Assembly (NCBI GenBank): GCA_002423245.1
Contig: DIVD01000004.1
Coordinates: forward strand, 1-15,652
Direction: 5' to 3'
Length of the DNA stretch: 15,652 nt
Origin: Rhodobacteraceae bacterium UBA6141
Lineage (GTDB): Bacteria; Pseudomonadota; Alphaproteobacteria; Rhodobacterales; Rhodobacteraceae
In this document: positions 1 to 6,419 of the stretch, piece by piece
Position numbering within the stretch: the first letter of the stretch is position 1
Layout: every line of letters begins with the position of its first letter
The notes under the pieces: generated by a model
The model's input: only the letters and a program-made list of their open reading frames with translations
The model's database searches: none
What the model was told of the DNA's origin: nothing
Translations under genes and position numbers: made by a program

Positions 1-165
1 TCCCAGAAGCGATGTCGCGCTACAGGCTCTTGGCCCTCCAGATCGAGAGCCCCGCCAGGCGGCCTTGTCGCTCGTGTAATCCGGCCGGTGTTCGCGATAC
101 AGCCGGACGCCGCGCTCGCGGAACTCGGCCGTGCAGGTCGGGGAGGGCTTCTTCTTCGATTCCAT
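1..165 (-). CDS. IS3-family transposase OrfA, N-terminal part (partial)
   Basis: The frame opens with ATG at 165 and stays open to the window edge (55 residues). It begins MESKKKPSPTCTAEFRERG and continues VRLYREHRPDYTSDKAA, a typical start for IS3 OrfA proteins, the small HTH protein made upstream of the integrase OrfB. Residues 1-36 fit the family well. Residues 37-46 do not, while residues 48-54 (CSATSLL) loosely recall the usual GCSPDSLR HTH segment. The copy may therefore be divergent or carry compensating frameshifts. It lies wholly inside the element that disrupts the IS481 transposase. Weak Shine-Dalgarno (AGAGGA) about 9 bases upstream. Confidence 0.6.
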   Translation of the reverse strand, partial: MESKKKPSPTCTAEFRERGVRLYREHRPDYTSDKAAWRGSRSGGPRACSATSLLG

Positions 166-215
166 AGGGGTCATCCTCTGAGAGTTTTACCCTCTCGGAA
201 ACCCGGGGCGGTTCA
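1..215 (-). mobile_element. End of an IS3-family insertion sequence, cut by window edge
   Basis: On the minus strand a segment begins at 215 with TGAACCGCCCCGGGTTTCC, which resembles the terminal inverted repeats of IS3-family elements. About 50 bases inside it starts an orfA-like reading frame (ATG at 165). The segment abruptly interrupts an IS481-type transposase at 215/216, so this element inserted into the other one. A small hairpin, GAGAG/CTCTC (180-184 and 192-196), lies between the terminus and orfA. The far end and any target-site duplication are outside the window. The family call rests on the orfA start and the terminus as I remember them; the group within IS3 is not determined. Confidence 0.72.
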
Positions 216-640
216 AGCTGGCTTTCGGTGAGCACGATCCCGTCCTGCGCCACCCTGGCCTCCAGCGCCTTCAACCGCTTCTTCGTTGTCTCCAGGTCGT
301 TGCGCTGCCAGACGCCGCGCACGCCCGCCGGCGAGATCGAATGCCCGCGCTTGCGCAGCTCGTTGGCGATCCGCACCTGACCATAGGCCGGCAGTTCCAG
401 CGCCAGCTCCACGACCAGCGCTTCCACCTCCGGCGCCACCCGGTTCGCCAGAAGCGGCTTGCGCCGGCTGAGTTCCTGCAGCGCCATCTCGCCGCCGGTC
501 TCGTAGAGATCCTTGAAGCGATAGAAGCTGTCGCGGGAATAGCCCATCATCTTGCAGGCCTGGCTCACATTCCCGAGCTGCCTGGCGAGCTCCAGCAGCC
601 CCACCTTCGCAGGAATGATCTTCTGGTGGTCCTTGGTCAT
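216..640 (-). pseudogene. IS481-family transposase, N-terminal fragment interrupted by another IS
   Basis: From ATG at 640 the protein reads MTKDHQKIIPAKVGLLELAR, then LGNVSQACKMMGYSRDSFYRF, the N-terminal HTH of IS481 transposases. The second helix-turn-helix part follows (APEVEALVVELALELPAYGQ, RIANELRKRG). Homology stops around LTESQL, where the IS3-type terminus begins. In full-length relatives the catalytic DDE integrase core follows this point, and here it is missing. The same frame runs on by chance through the inserted element to a stop at 20-22, which would give a 207-residue hybrid from ATG 640. An upstream in-frame codon at 748 is rejected because the added residues show no homology and cross the leader hairpin. 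The fragment cannot transpose on its own. Confidence 0.8.
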
Positions 641-656
641 GTCGACGTCCTCCGAT

Positions 657-706
657 GCCGAGGCCGGGCGTTCCACCACCCCAACCGCTCCACGCCCGGC
701 CTCGGC
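657..706 (-). promoter_or_regulatory. Leader hairpin upstream of the IS481 transposase start
   Basis: A perfect 15-base inverted repeat (657-671 with 692-706; arm GCCGAGGCCGGGCGT) surrounds a 20-base spacer. It lies 16 bases upstream of the transposase ATG at 640, so it would be in the 5' leader of the transposase mRNA. Hairpins in this position in several IS families limit translation of transcripts reading in from outside. That role is inference here. Confidence 0.55.
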
Positions 707-758
707 TCTCACCTCAGCTTCGCGATGCCGCCTGTCAGATAAAGTCAAAAGTTATACA

Positions 759-1194
759 GATCATCTTTTTGCGCTCGACAGCAGACCCCTGCGCGGTTTC
801 TTAGCAGCTTGATTCTACAGCGCTTTCGGACGCACGCAACTCTCCCGATCCGATTTGGATGAATAAGCCTGGATAAGTGTCTGATCTAATTGATATGGCA
901 GGGTCGGCTGGGTTGCGGCTCATGGCCTGATGGGCGGCATGTCACGGCAGGCGCCCGGGGGACCGAAGTTCGGCCCGCCCGTGCGGACCCCCTGCATGTG
1001 CCCCCTGCATGGCGCCCCGTGCGCGATGCCGCCCGCCCGCAGGACGGCACCCTTTCTCCCTGCCTCGCGTTTTTCGCTCTGGGCAGCGGCAGGAGGCGCG
1101 GGTGCTCGCCGCCTGGCGAACAAGGGTTTCCTTGCAGGGCCGGCGCTTCTAGTCTGTGGGCCGGGGCGGCATTGAGAGAGGCGGGACTGCTGGA
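759..1194. other. Gene-free stretch between IS remnant and ABC operon
   Basis: No convincing gene is seen in these 436 bases. Short frames on both strands have no recognisable protein character. The first ~140 bases are A+T-richer than the rest and include TGATCTAATTGATATGGC near 882-899. Further on there is a direct repeat CCCCCTGCATG at 988-998 and 1001-1011, and a short palindrome CCGAAGTTCGG at 963-973. The operon promoter should lie here. TTTCCT (1127-1132) and TAGTCT (1150-1155), 17 bases apart, are the only pair near the gene that I could propose, and the match is weak. No TPP-riboswitch signature is seen, although the downstream binding protein belongs to the THI5-like family. Confidence 0.5.
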
Positions 1195-1971
1195 ATGACT
1201 GTGATCGAGGCGCGCAATGTCGGGCTGACCTTCCGCACCGATGACGGCCCCGTCCATGCGCTGAAGGATGTGACCCTGTCCATCGACAAGGGCGAGTTCG
1301 TCAGCTTCATCGGCCCTTCGGGCTGCGGCAAGACCACCTTCCTGCGCGCCATCGCGGCGCTGGAGCATCCGACCGAAGGCTCGCTGACCGTCAACGGCAG
1401 CACGCCCGATGCGGCGCGCAAGGCGCGTGCCTATGGCTATGTGTTTCAGGCGGCGGGGCTCTATCCCTGGCGCAGCATCGCCGGCAATGTGCGCCTGCCG
1501 CTGGAGATCATGGGCTTTCCGAGGGCCGAGCAGGCCGCGCGGGTGGCGCGGGTGCTGGCGCTGGTGGACCTTGAGGGCTTTGGCAACAAGTACCCCTGGC
1601 AGCTTTCGGGCGGGATGCAGCAGCGCGCCAGCATCGCCCGCGCCCTGGCCTTCGACGCCGACATCCTGCTGATGGACGAGCCCTTCGGCGCGCTGGACGA
1701 GATCGTGCGCGACCGGCTGAACGAGGAGCTGCTGGCGCTGTGGGCGCGCACCGGCAAGACCATCGGCTTCGTCACCCACTCGATCCCCGAGGCGGTGTAC
1801 CTGTCCACCAGGATCGTGGTGATGAGCCCCCGCCCCGGCCGCATCACCGACGTGATCGAGAGCCCGCTGCCGCGCGAGCGACCGCTGGAGATCCGCGACA
1901 CGCCCGAATTCATCGCCATCGCGCATAGGGTGCGGGAAGGCCTGCGCGCGGGGCATGGCCATGAGGTCTAG
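1195..1971 (+). CDS. ABC transporter ATP-binding protein (nitrate/taurine/THI5-type importer)
   Basis: This is the cytoplasmic ATPase of the importer encoded by the next genes, 258 residues. Visible motifs are Walker A GPSGCGKT (40-47), Q-loop Gln85, signature LSGGMQQR (137-144), Walker B ILLMDEP (157-163) and the switch His195 in FVTHS. Length and motif order match the SsuB/TauB/ThiZ-like family. ATG 1195 is chosen because MTVIEARNVGLTF starts directly with the first beta strand of the fold. An in-frame GTG at 1156 would add 13 Gly-rich residues with no family support. The stop overlaps the Shine-Dalgarno of the small gene that follows, so the genes are probably co-transcribed. Substrate cannot be read from this subunit. 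Confidence 0.93.
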   Translation: MTVIEARNVGLTFRTDDGPVHALKDVTLSIDKGEFVSFIGPSGCGKTTFLRAIAALEHPTEGSLTVNGSTPDAARKARAYGYVFQAAGLYPWRSIAGNVRLPLEIMGFPRAEQAARVARVLALVDLEGFGNKYPWQLSGGMQQRASIARALAFDADILLMDEPFGALDEIVRDRLNEELLALWARTGKTIGFVTHSIPEAVYLSTRIVVMSPRPGRITDVIESPLPRERPLEIRDTPEFIAIAHRVREGLRAGHGHEV

Positions 1972-1980
1972 GAGGAGCAA

Positions 1981-2223
1981 ATGGTAACCAAAGACGACTT
2001 GAAGCATTGGGTCGCGGAGGCGGTGTCAGAGGCAGGGGGTGAATCCAGAGTTATCGACATCGCCAAGTGGATCTGGCTGCATCACGAAAGCGATCTCCGG
2101 AAGTCGGGCGATATGTTCTTCAAATGGCAATACGACATGCGGTGGGCGGGACAGGCCCTTGTCCAAGATGGCACCCTCAACAAGACGACGCGGCGTGGCT
2201 ACTGGAAACTCACCAAGAGATGA
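1981..2223 (+). CDS. Small winged-helix protein (Mrr N-terminal domain-like) inside ABC operon
   Basis: An 80-residue protein with a strong AGGAGG five bases before its ATG. The C-terminal half, with FKWQYDMRWAGQALVQDG and RRGYWKLTKR, resembles the winged-helix wing and recognition region of Mrr_N-type domains (consensus about VRWA..YL...GL...RGVW.LT). It stands alone, with no nuclease domain. It sits between ATPase and permease genes and its stop overlaps the permease start (ATGA at 2220-2223). Its composition differs from its neighbours: I count 134 G+C in 240 bases (56%), against 45 of 60 in a sample of the ATPase (1501-1560). It also uses codons such as AAA, GTA and AGA that are uncommon in such genomes. 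Function unknown; DNA binding is plausible from the fold only. Confidence 0.8.
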   Translation: MVTKDDLKHWVAEAVSEAGGESRVIDIAKWIWLHHESDLRKSGDMFFKWQYDMRWAGQALVQDGTLNKTTRRGYWKLTKR

Positions 2224-3083
2224 AGCACGTCCTCCCTGTCCTCACCGTCCTCGTCGCCATCCTCGCGCTTTGGTATGCGGGCGCCGTGGCGATGAACGGC
2301 CGATGGGCCCGCGATCAGGCGGCGCGGGCGGGGGTGGAGATCGGCCTTGCCGAAATCCTGCGCGATACCATGCAGCAAGAGCGCCCGGTGCTGCCCGCCC
2401 CGCATCAGGTGGCGGCCGAATTCGGGAAGACGGTGTTCGCAACGAAGGTCACCTCGAAGCGCAGCCTCGTCTGGCATGGCTGGGTGACGCTCTCGGCCAC
2501 GGCGGTCGGCTTCGCGCTTGGCTCGGCGGCGGGGATCCTGCTCGCCATCGGGATCGTGCACAGCCGCGCGATGGATCTGAGCGTGATGCCCTGGGCGATC
2601 GCCAGCCAAACCGTCCCGATCCTCGCCATCGCGCCGATGGTGATCGTGGTGCTGTCCTCGATGGGGGTGACGGGGCTTCTGCCCAAGGCGATCATCTCGG
2701 CCTGGTTGTCGTTCTTTCCGGTGGTGGTGGGCATGGTCAAGGGCCTGCGCGCGCCCGATGCGATGCAGCTTGACCAGTTGCGCACCTGGGGGGCGAGCCG
2801 GGCGCAGACCTTCTGGAAGCTGCGGCTGCCGGCCTCGATGCCCTATCTGTTCGCCTCGCTGAAGGTCTCGGTCGCGGCGAGCCTCGTGGGCGCCATCGTG
2901 GGCGAGTTGCCGGCGGGGGCGACGGCGGGGCTTGGCGCGCGGCTGCTGTCGGGCAGCTATTACGGGCAGACGGTGATGATCTGGGCGGCGCTCCTTGCCG
3001 CGGCGGCGCTGGCGGCGGCGCTGGTCGGGCTGATCGCAGGGGTCGAGCGGGTGGTGCTGCGGCGGATGGGGATGGCGCGATGA
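2220..3083 (+). CDS. ABC transporter permease 1 (BPD_transp_1 family)
   Basis: A 287-residue inner-membrane permease. It has an N-terminal hydrophobic segment (VLPVLTVLVAILALWYAGAV), a loop of about 50 residues, then about five further membrane segments. The cytoplasmic EAA-type coupling loop reads TWGASRAQTFWKLRLPASMP, with the conserved G and the KLRLPA..P pattern of SsuC/TauC-like permeases; it contacts the ATPase. ATG 2220 overlaps the stop of the winged-helix gene and gives a natural N-terminal membrane helix. A longer frame from 2067 would overlap that gene almost entirely and is rejected. The gene ends in an ATGA overlap with permease 2, so the two are probably translated together and form a heterodimeric channel. 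Confidence 0.92.
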   Translation: MKHVLPVLTVLVAILALWYAGAVAMNGRWARDQAARAGVEIGLAEILRDTMQQERPVLPAPHQVAAEFGKTVFATKVTSKRSLVWHGWVTLSATAVGFALGSAAGILLAIGIVHSRAMDLSVMPWAIASQTVPILAIAPMVIVVLSSMGVTGLLPKAIISAWLSFFPVVVGMVKGLRAPDAMQLDQLRTWGASRAQTFWKLRLPASMPYLFASLKVSVAASLVGAIVGELPAGATAGLGARLLSGSYYGQTVMIWAALLAAAALAAALVGLIAGVERVVLRRMGMAR

Positions 3084-3931
3084 TCTGGCTCTGGGCGGCG
3101 CTGGCGACATGGGCGGGGGCGACGGCGCTGAACGTGGCGCTGGCCGGATCGGCGCTGGCCGGCCGCCGGGCGGTGCGGCTGGCGATCCCGGCGCTGTTCG
3201 GGGCGACGCTCATGGTGCTGTGGGAGGGGGCGGTGCGCGGGCTCAAGGTCAGCCCGGTGATCCTGCCGCCGCCCTCGGCCATCGGCGCGCGGATCGCGGC
3301 GGACCTGCCGCTGCTCTGGACCGATTTCGTGCAGACCATCGTGAAGGGCGCCCTGCCCGGCTATGCGATCGGCTGCGGTGCGGCGGTGCTGGTGGCGGTG
3401 CTGATCGACCGCTCGCCCTTCTTGCAGCGGGGCCTGCTGCCGGTGGGCAATTTCGTGGCCGCCCTGCCCGTGGTCGGCATCGCGCCGATCCTGGTGATGT
3501 GGTTCGGCTTCGACTGGCAATCGAAGGCCGCCGTGGTGGTGGTGATGGTGTTCTTCCCGGTGCTGGTGAACATGGTCGCGGGGCTGGCCGCCACCGACCG
3601 GATGCAGCGCGACCTGATGGCGACCTGGTCGGCAAGCTACTGGCAGGGGCTTGCGAAACTGCGCCTGCCCGCCGCGCTACCCTTCCTGTTCAACGGGCTG
3701 AAGATCGCCACCACGCTGGCGCTGATCGGGGCGATCGTTGCCGAGTTTTTCGGCAGCCCGACGCGCGGCATGGGCTTTCGCATCTCCACCGCCGTGGGCC
3801 AGCTTGCGCTCGATCTGGTCTGGGCAGAGATTGCGGTGGCGGCCCTGACCGGCTCGGCCTTCTACGGGCTGGTGGCGCTGATCGAGCGGGGGCTGACCTT
3901 CTGGCACCCCTCGCAGCGGGCGCGCGCCTGA
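3080..3931 (+). CDS. ABC transporter permease 2 (BPD_transp_1 family)
   Basis: A 283-residue partner permease starting in the ATGA overlap with permease 1. It has about six hydrophobic segments. The family pattern PPPSAIGARIAADL precedes the core. The coupling loop reads TWSASYWQGLAKLRLPAALP, and conserved GAIVAEFFGSPTRGMGF follows. This last segment is typical of THI5/nitrate/sulfonate importer permeases (GA.V.E.......GLG). Permease 1 has the equivalent GAIVGELPAGATAGLG, so both halves look functional. It is followed after 60 bases by the binding-protein gene, with a hairpin in between. Confidence 0.92.
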   Translation: MIWLWAALATWAGATALNVALAGSALAGRRAVRLAIPALFGATLMVLWEGAVRGLKVSPVILPPPSAIGARIAADLPLLWTDFVQTIVKGALPGYAIGCGAAVLVAVLIDRSPFLQRGLLPVGNFVAALPVVGIAPILVMWFGFDWQSKAAVVVVMVFFPVLVNMVAGLAATDRMQRDLMATWSASYWQGLAKLRLPAALPFLFNGLKIATTLALIGAIVAEFFGSPTRGMGFRISTAVGQLALDLVWAEIAVAALTGSAFYGLVALIERGLTFWHPSQRARA

Positions 3932-3946
3932 GTTTTCAAGACCGAA

Positions 3947-3969
3947 GGCCCGGACCGAGAAGCCGGGCC
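3947..3969 (+). promoter_or_regulatory. Intercistronic hairpin before the binding-protein gene
   Basis: GGCCCGG (3947-3953) pairs with CCGGGCC (3963-3969) around a 9-base loop, in the 60-base gap between permease 2 and the binding protein. There is no T-run after it, so it is not an intrinsic terminator. In many importer operons such stems protect the downstream mRNA and allow higher binding-protein levels; that role is inferred. A strong Shine-Dalgarno GGAGGTGAG (3980-3988) follows. Confidence 0.45.
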
Positions 3970-3991
3970 GCTTTCCAACGGAGGTGAGACG

Positions 3992-4984
3992 ATGAAGACG
4001 CTACTCTCGACGGCGGTTCTGGCGGCGATGCTGGCCGCGCTGGCCGCAGGCGCGGCGCGGGCCGAGGACGTGACGCTGCAGTTGAAATGGGTCACGCAGG
4101 CGCAGTTCGCCGGCTACTACGTCGCCCAGGACCAGGGGTTCTACGAGGAAGAGGGCCTCGACGTGACCATCAGGCCGGGCGGGCCGGACATCGCCCCCAC
4201 GCAGGTGATCGCCGGCGGCGGCGCCGATGTGGTGGTGGACTGGATGCCCTCGGCGCTTGCGGCGCGCGAGAAGGGGCTGGCGCTGGTCAACATCGCGCAG
4301 CCGTTCAAATCCTCGGGGATGATGCTGACCTGCCTGAAGGAGACCGGGATCACCAGCCCCGAGGACTTCAGGGGCAAGACCCTCGGCGTGTGGTTCTACG
4401 GCAACGAATACCCGTTCCTCAGCTGGATGGCGACGCTGGGGATCCCGACCACTGGCGGCCCGGACGGGGTGGAGGTGCTCAAACAGGGCTTCAACGTCGA
4501 TCCGCTGCTGCAAAGGCAGGCGGCCTGCATCTCGACCATGACCTATAACGAATACTGGCAGGTGATCGACGCCGGCATCTCGCCCGATGACCTCGTGACC
4601 TTCAAGTATGAGGATCAGGGCGTCGCCACGCTGGAGGACGGGCTTTACGTGCTGGAGGAGAACCTGGCCGATCCGGCCTTCGAGGAGAAGATGGTCAAGT
4701 TCGTCCGCGCCAGCATGAAGGGCTGGAAATGGGCCGAGGAGCACCCCGACGAGGCGGCGATGATCGTGCTCGACAATGACGAGACCGGCGCGCAGACCGA
4801 GAAGCACCAGAAGCGGATGATGGCCGAGGTGGCCAGGCTGACTGCGGGATCGACCGGCGCGCTGGACGTGGCGGATTACGAGCGCACGGTGGCGACGCTG
4901 CTGGCCGGCGGGTCGGATCCGGTGATCTCTGCCGCGCCGGAAGGGGCCTATACGCTGGCGATCACCGACAAGGCGCTGAAGTAG
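3992..4984 (+). CDS. ABC transporter substrate-binding protein, NMT1/THI5-like, secreted
   Basis: A 330-residue periplasmic binding protein. The signal peptide is clear: MKTLLSTAVLAAMLAALAAG followed by AARA, with likely cleavage after Ala24. The mature protein begins with the family hallmark LQLKWVTQAQFAGYYVAQDQ, then GFYEEEGLDVTIRPGGPD. Later segments include GGGADVVVDWMPSALAAREK and GKTLGVWFYGNEYPFLSW. Relatives bind hydroxymethylpyrimidine-like compounds, riboflavin precursors, nitrate or sulfonates. In Rhodobacteraceae, similar proteins are often encoded beside pyrimidine-degradation genes, and preT-preA lie 3 kb away, so a pyrimidine or its breakdown product is the favoured ligand. Exact ligand unproven. 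Last gene of the operon, convergent with the mscS-type gene. Confidence 0.9.
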   Translation: MKTLLSTAVLAAMLAALAAGAARAEDVTLQLKWVTQAQFAGYYVAQDQGFYEEEGLDVTIRPGGPDIAPTQVIAGGGADVVVDWMPSALAAREKGLALVNIAQPFKSSGMMLTCLKETGITSPEDFRGKTLGVWFYGNEYPFLSWMATLGIPTTGGPDGVEVLKQGFNVDPLLQRQAACISTMTYNEYWQVIDAGISPDDLVTFKYEDQGVATLEDGLYVLEENLADPAFEEKMVKFVRASMKGWKWAEEHPDEAAMIVLDNDETGAQTEKHQKRMMAEVARLTAGSTGALDVADYERTVATLLAGGSDPVISAAPEGAYTLAITDKALK

Positions 4985-4985
4985 G

Positions 4986-5011
4986 GCGCCGATCCGGGGC
5001 GCCGATCCGGG
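4986..5011 (+). repeat. 13-bp tandem duplication after the ABC operon
   Basis: GCGCCGATCCGGG occurs at 4986-4998 and again at 4999-5011, directly after the binding-protein stop. It is a simple two-copy duplication in the 116-base gap between two convergent genes. No convincing intrinsic terminator with a T-run is seen in this gap. Confidence 0.6.
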
Positions 5012-5100
5012 GCCTGTTCGGGCGGGGCCGAGGCCCGGCCGTGACCGCGCACCGAACGGCGGCGGGAAGCCGCGGGCGGCGGGAAACGGCAGGCGGCGCT

Positions 5101-6276
5101 TCAGCCGCGCGGCTCCGCCGCCTGCTGCCCCGGCTCCCCCGCCTCCGCTCCTGCCTCCTGCGGCCCGGCGATCCCCGGCCAGGCCAGCCTTGCAGCGTCG
5201 GGGCCGGCCGTCACCTCCTCGCGCGTGCGCGGCAGCGCGCCGGGCAGTTCCGCCTGAATCCAGGCGATCAGCTTTTCCCGCATCTCGCAGCGCAGGTCGA
5301 AGACACGCGGCGCGTTGCGGGCAGAGACCAGCACCCGCACCTCCATCACCCGTTCCCTGAAATCGGTCACGGCGAGGTTGTAGACATTGCCGTCCCACAG
5401 CTTCGAGGCCGCCGCGATTTCCTGCCCCTTCTCGCGGATGCGGTCCACCGGGGCCGAATGGTCGAGATACAGCATCACCGTGCCGATCAGTTCGGCGCTG
5501 TCGCGGGTCCAGTTCTGGAACGGCTTCTCGATGAAATAGCTCAGCGGCACGATCAGCCGCCGCCAGTCCCAGATCTTGATGACCACATAGGTCGAGGTGA
5601 TCTCCTCGACATTTCCCCACTCGCCCTCGACGATCAGCGCGTCGTCGATGCGGATCGGCTGCGTCACCGCAAGCTGGATGCCGGCGAAGAGGTTCTTCAG
5701 GACCGGCTGCAGCGCAAGGCCGACCACCAGACCGGCGGCCCCGGCCGAGGCCAGCAGCGACACGCCATACTGGCGCACCGCGTCGAAGGTCATCAGCGAC
5801 GCCGAAATCGCGATCAGCACGATCAGCACGTCGGCGACCCGCATCAGGATGCGGCTTTGCGTCACGTGCTTGCGCGCCAGCAGGTTGTCCTCGGCATCGA
5901 GCTTGAAGCGGCGCAGGTGGATCGTGGTCCAGATATACAGCGCCGTCTGCGACATCCAGGCGATGCAGACGATCAGCGCGATCACCAGCAGGCGGCGCAG
6001 CACGCCCGCTTCGGACGCGGTCAGGGGCGCGAAGGCGGTGGCGAAACTGACGGCGGCGATGACCAGGGCCAGCCGGAGCGGCGGTGCCCCCCGCCCCACC
6101 AGCGAGCGCCAGAAGAGATCGCGCCCCGAGACGAGCCGCGTCAACAGTCTGAAGAAGAACCGCCATGCCAGCAGCGCGGCCCCCGCCGCGACGCCCAGAA
6201 TGATCAGCGTGGCGATCCAGTCGGGCATCCAGCCGGTCGCGCCATCCGCGATTTCGGAAAGGGTTTCATTGTCCAT
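5101..6276 (-). CDS. MscS-type mechanosensitive ion channel family protein
   Basis: A 391-residue inner-membrane protein. Hydrophobic segments lie near residues 20-45, 67-85, 94-118 and 148-165. The pore-lining helix region follows, GVSLLASAGAAGLVVGLALQ (171-190), with PVLKNLFAGIQLAVTQPIRI and the beta domain IVEGEWGNVEEITSTYVVIK. This is the MscS signature (GLA.Q...NL.AG......P...GD.I.......V..I..R.T). The family releases solutes on membrane tension. It has more membrane helices than E. coli MscS (three), like the larger MscS subfamilies. The C-terminal ~40 residues are Ala/Gly/Glu/Pro-rich and poorly conserved in type. It is divergent from the regulator at 6420 and shares its control region; no strong Shine-Dalgarno precedes ATG 6276. 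Confidence 0.9.
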   Translation of the reverse strand: MDNETLSEIADGATGWMPDWIATLIILGVAAGAALLAWRFFFRLLTRLVSGRDLFWRSLVGRGAPPLRLALVIAAVSFATAFAPLTASEAGVLRRLLVIALIVCIAWMSQTALYIWTTIHLRRFKLDAEDNLLARKHVTQSRILMRVADVLIVLIAISASLMTFDAVRQYGVSLLASAGAAGLVVGLALQPVLKNLFAGIQLAVTQPIRIDDALIVEGEWGNVEEITSTYVVIKIWDWRRLIVPLSYFIEKPFQNWTRDSAELIGTVMLYLDHSAPVDRIREKGQEIAAASKLWDGNVYNLAVTDFRERVMEVRVLVSARNAPRVFDLRCEMREKLIAWIQAELPGALPRTREEVTAGPDAARLAWPGIAGPQEAGAEAGEPGQQAAEPRG

Positions 6277-6300
6277 GCGCCAAAGCTAGGGCGGCAGGCG

Positions 6301-6387
6301 GCCGCGTCAGGGGGGCGCGGCATTTTTTTGCCGCGTCGCGGCAAAAATCCTGCGCGCCTGCCGGCTTTGTTGCACGGCGCGGCATTT
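6301..6387. promoter_or_regulatory. Candidate operator array in the mscS/regulator divergent promoter
   Basis: At 6325-6347 there is a perfect palindrome with 11-base arms (TTTTTGCCGCG, one central T, then the reverse complement). The 7-base half-site CGCGGCA occurs at 6316-6322, 6337-6343 and 6378-6384 in one direction, and 6329-6335 in the other. A weaker copy, GGCCGCG, is at 6300-6306. Forward copies are 21 and 41 bases apart, near two and four helical turns. An 11-base direct repeat, GCGCGGCATTT, is at 6315-6325 and 6377-6387. The region lies between divergent starts at 6276 and 6420. Autoregulation by the HTH protein encoded at 6420 is the simplest inference. Confidence 0.6.
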
Positions 6388-6419
6388 GCTGGCACATCGG
6401 GGGGCGGAGGATTGCCCGC

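Larger units (their letters stand above)
216..758 (-). mobile_element. Remnant of an IS481-family insertion sequence
   Basis: This segment holds the 5' part of an IS481-type transposase gene and its leader. It is truncated at 216 by the IS3-family element. The outer boundary is uncertain. A TGTATAAC on the minus strand starting at 758 could be the tip of the terminal repeat, since IS481 ends commonly begin with TGT, but no partner end is present to confirm it. The bases near 735-800 are clearly richer in A+T than the surrounding chromosome. Confidence 0.6.

Noticed and set aside
20..748. Full-length 242-residue transposase
   Set aside because: The N-terminal 36 residues are IS leader read in frame and the C-terminal part is the inserted IS3-type sequence; only the middle is IS481 transposase.
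1156..1194. Upstream GTG start for the ABC ATPase
   Set aside because: It would add 13 residues (MGRGGIERGGTAG) with no family similarity; ATG 1195 gives the standard N-terminus.
759..1194. TPP riboswitch before a THI5-like importer
   Set aside because: I looked for the conserved CUGAGA and ACCUGAUC-type elements and did not find them in the right order.
890..1198. Possible 102-codon gene upstream of the ABC operon
   Set aside because: No recognisable protein features and no good ribosome binding site; it runs into the ATPase start. Treated as non-coding.
4001..6166. A 721-codon minus-strand frame spanning the binding-protein and mscS-type genes
   Set aside because: It is out of frame with the MscS-like protein and antisense to the signal-peptide-bearing binding protein; low-complexity composition.
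6325..6347. Palindrome read as an intrinsic terminator because of its T and A runs
   Set aside because: No T-run follows the stem on either strand and it lies between divergent starts; an operator fits better.
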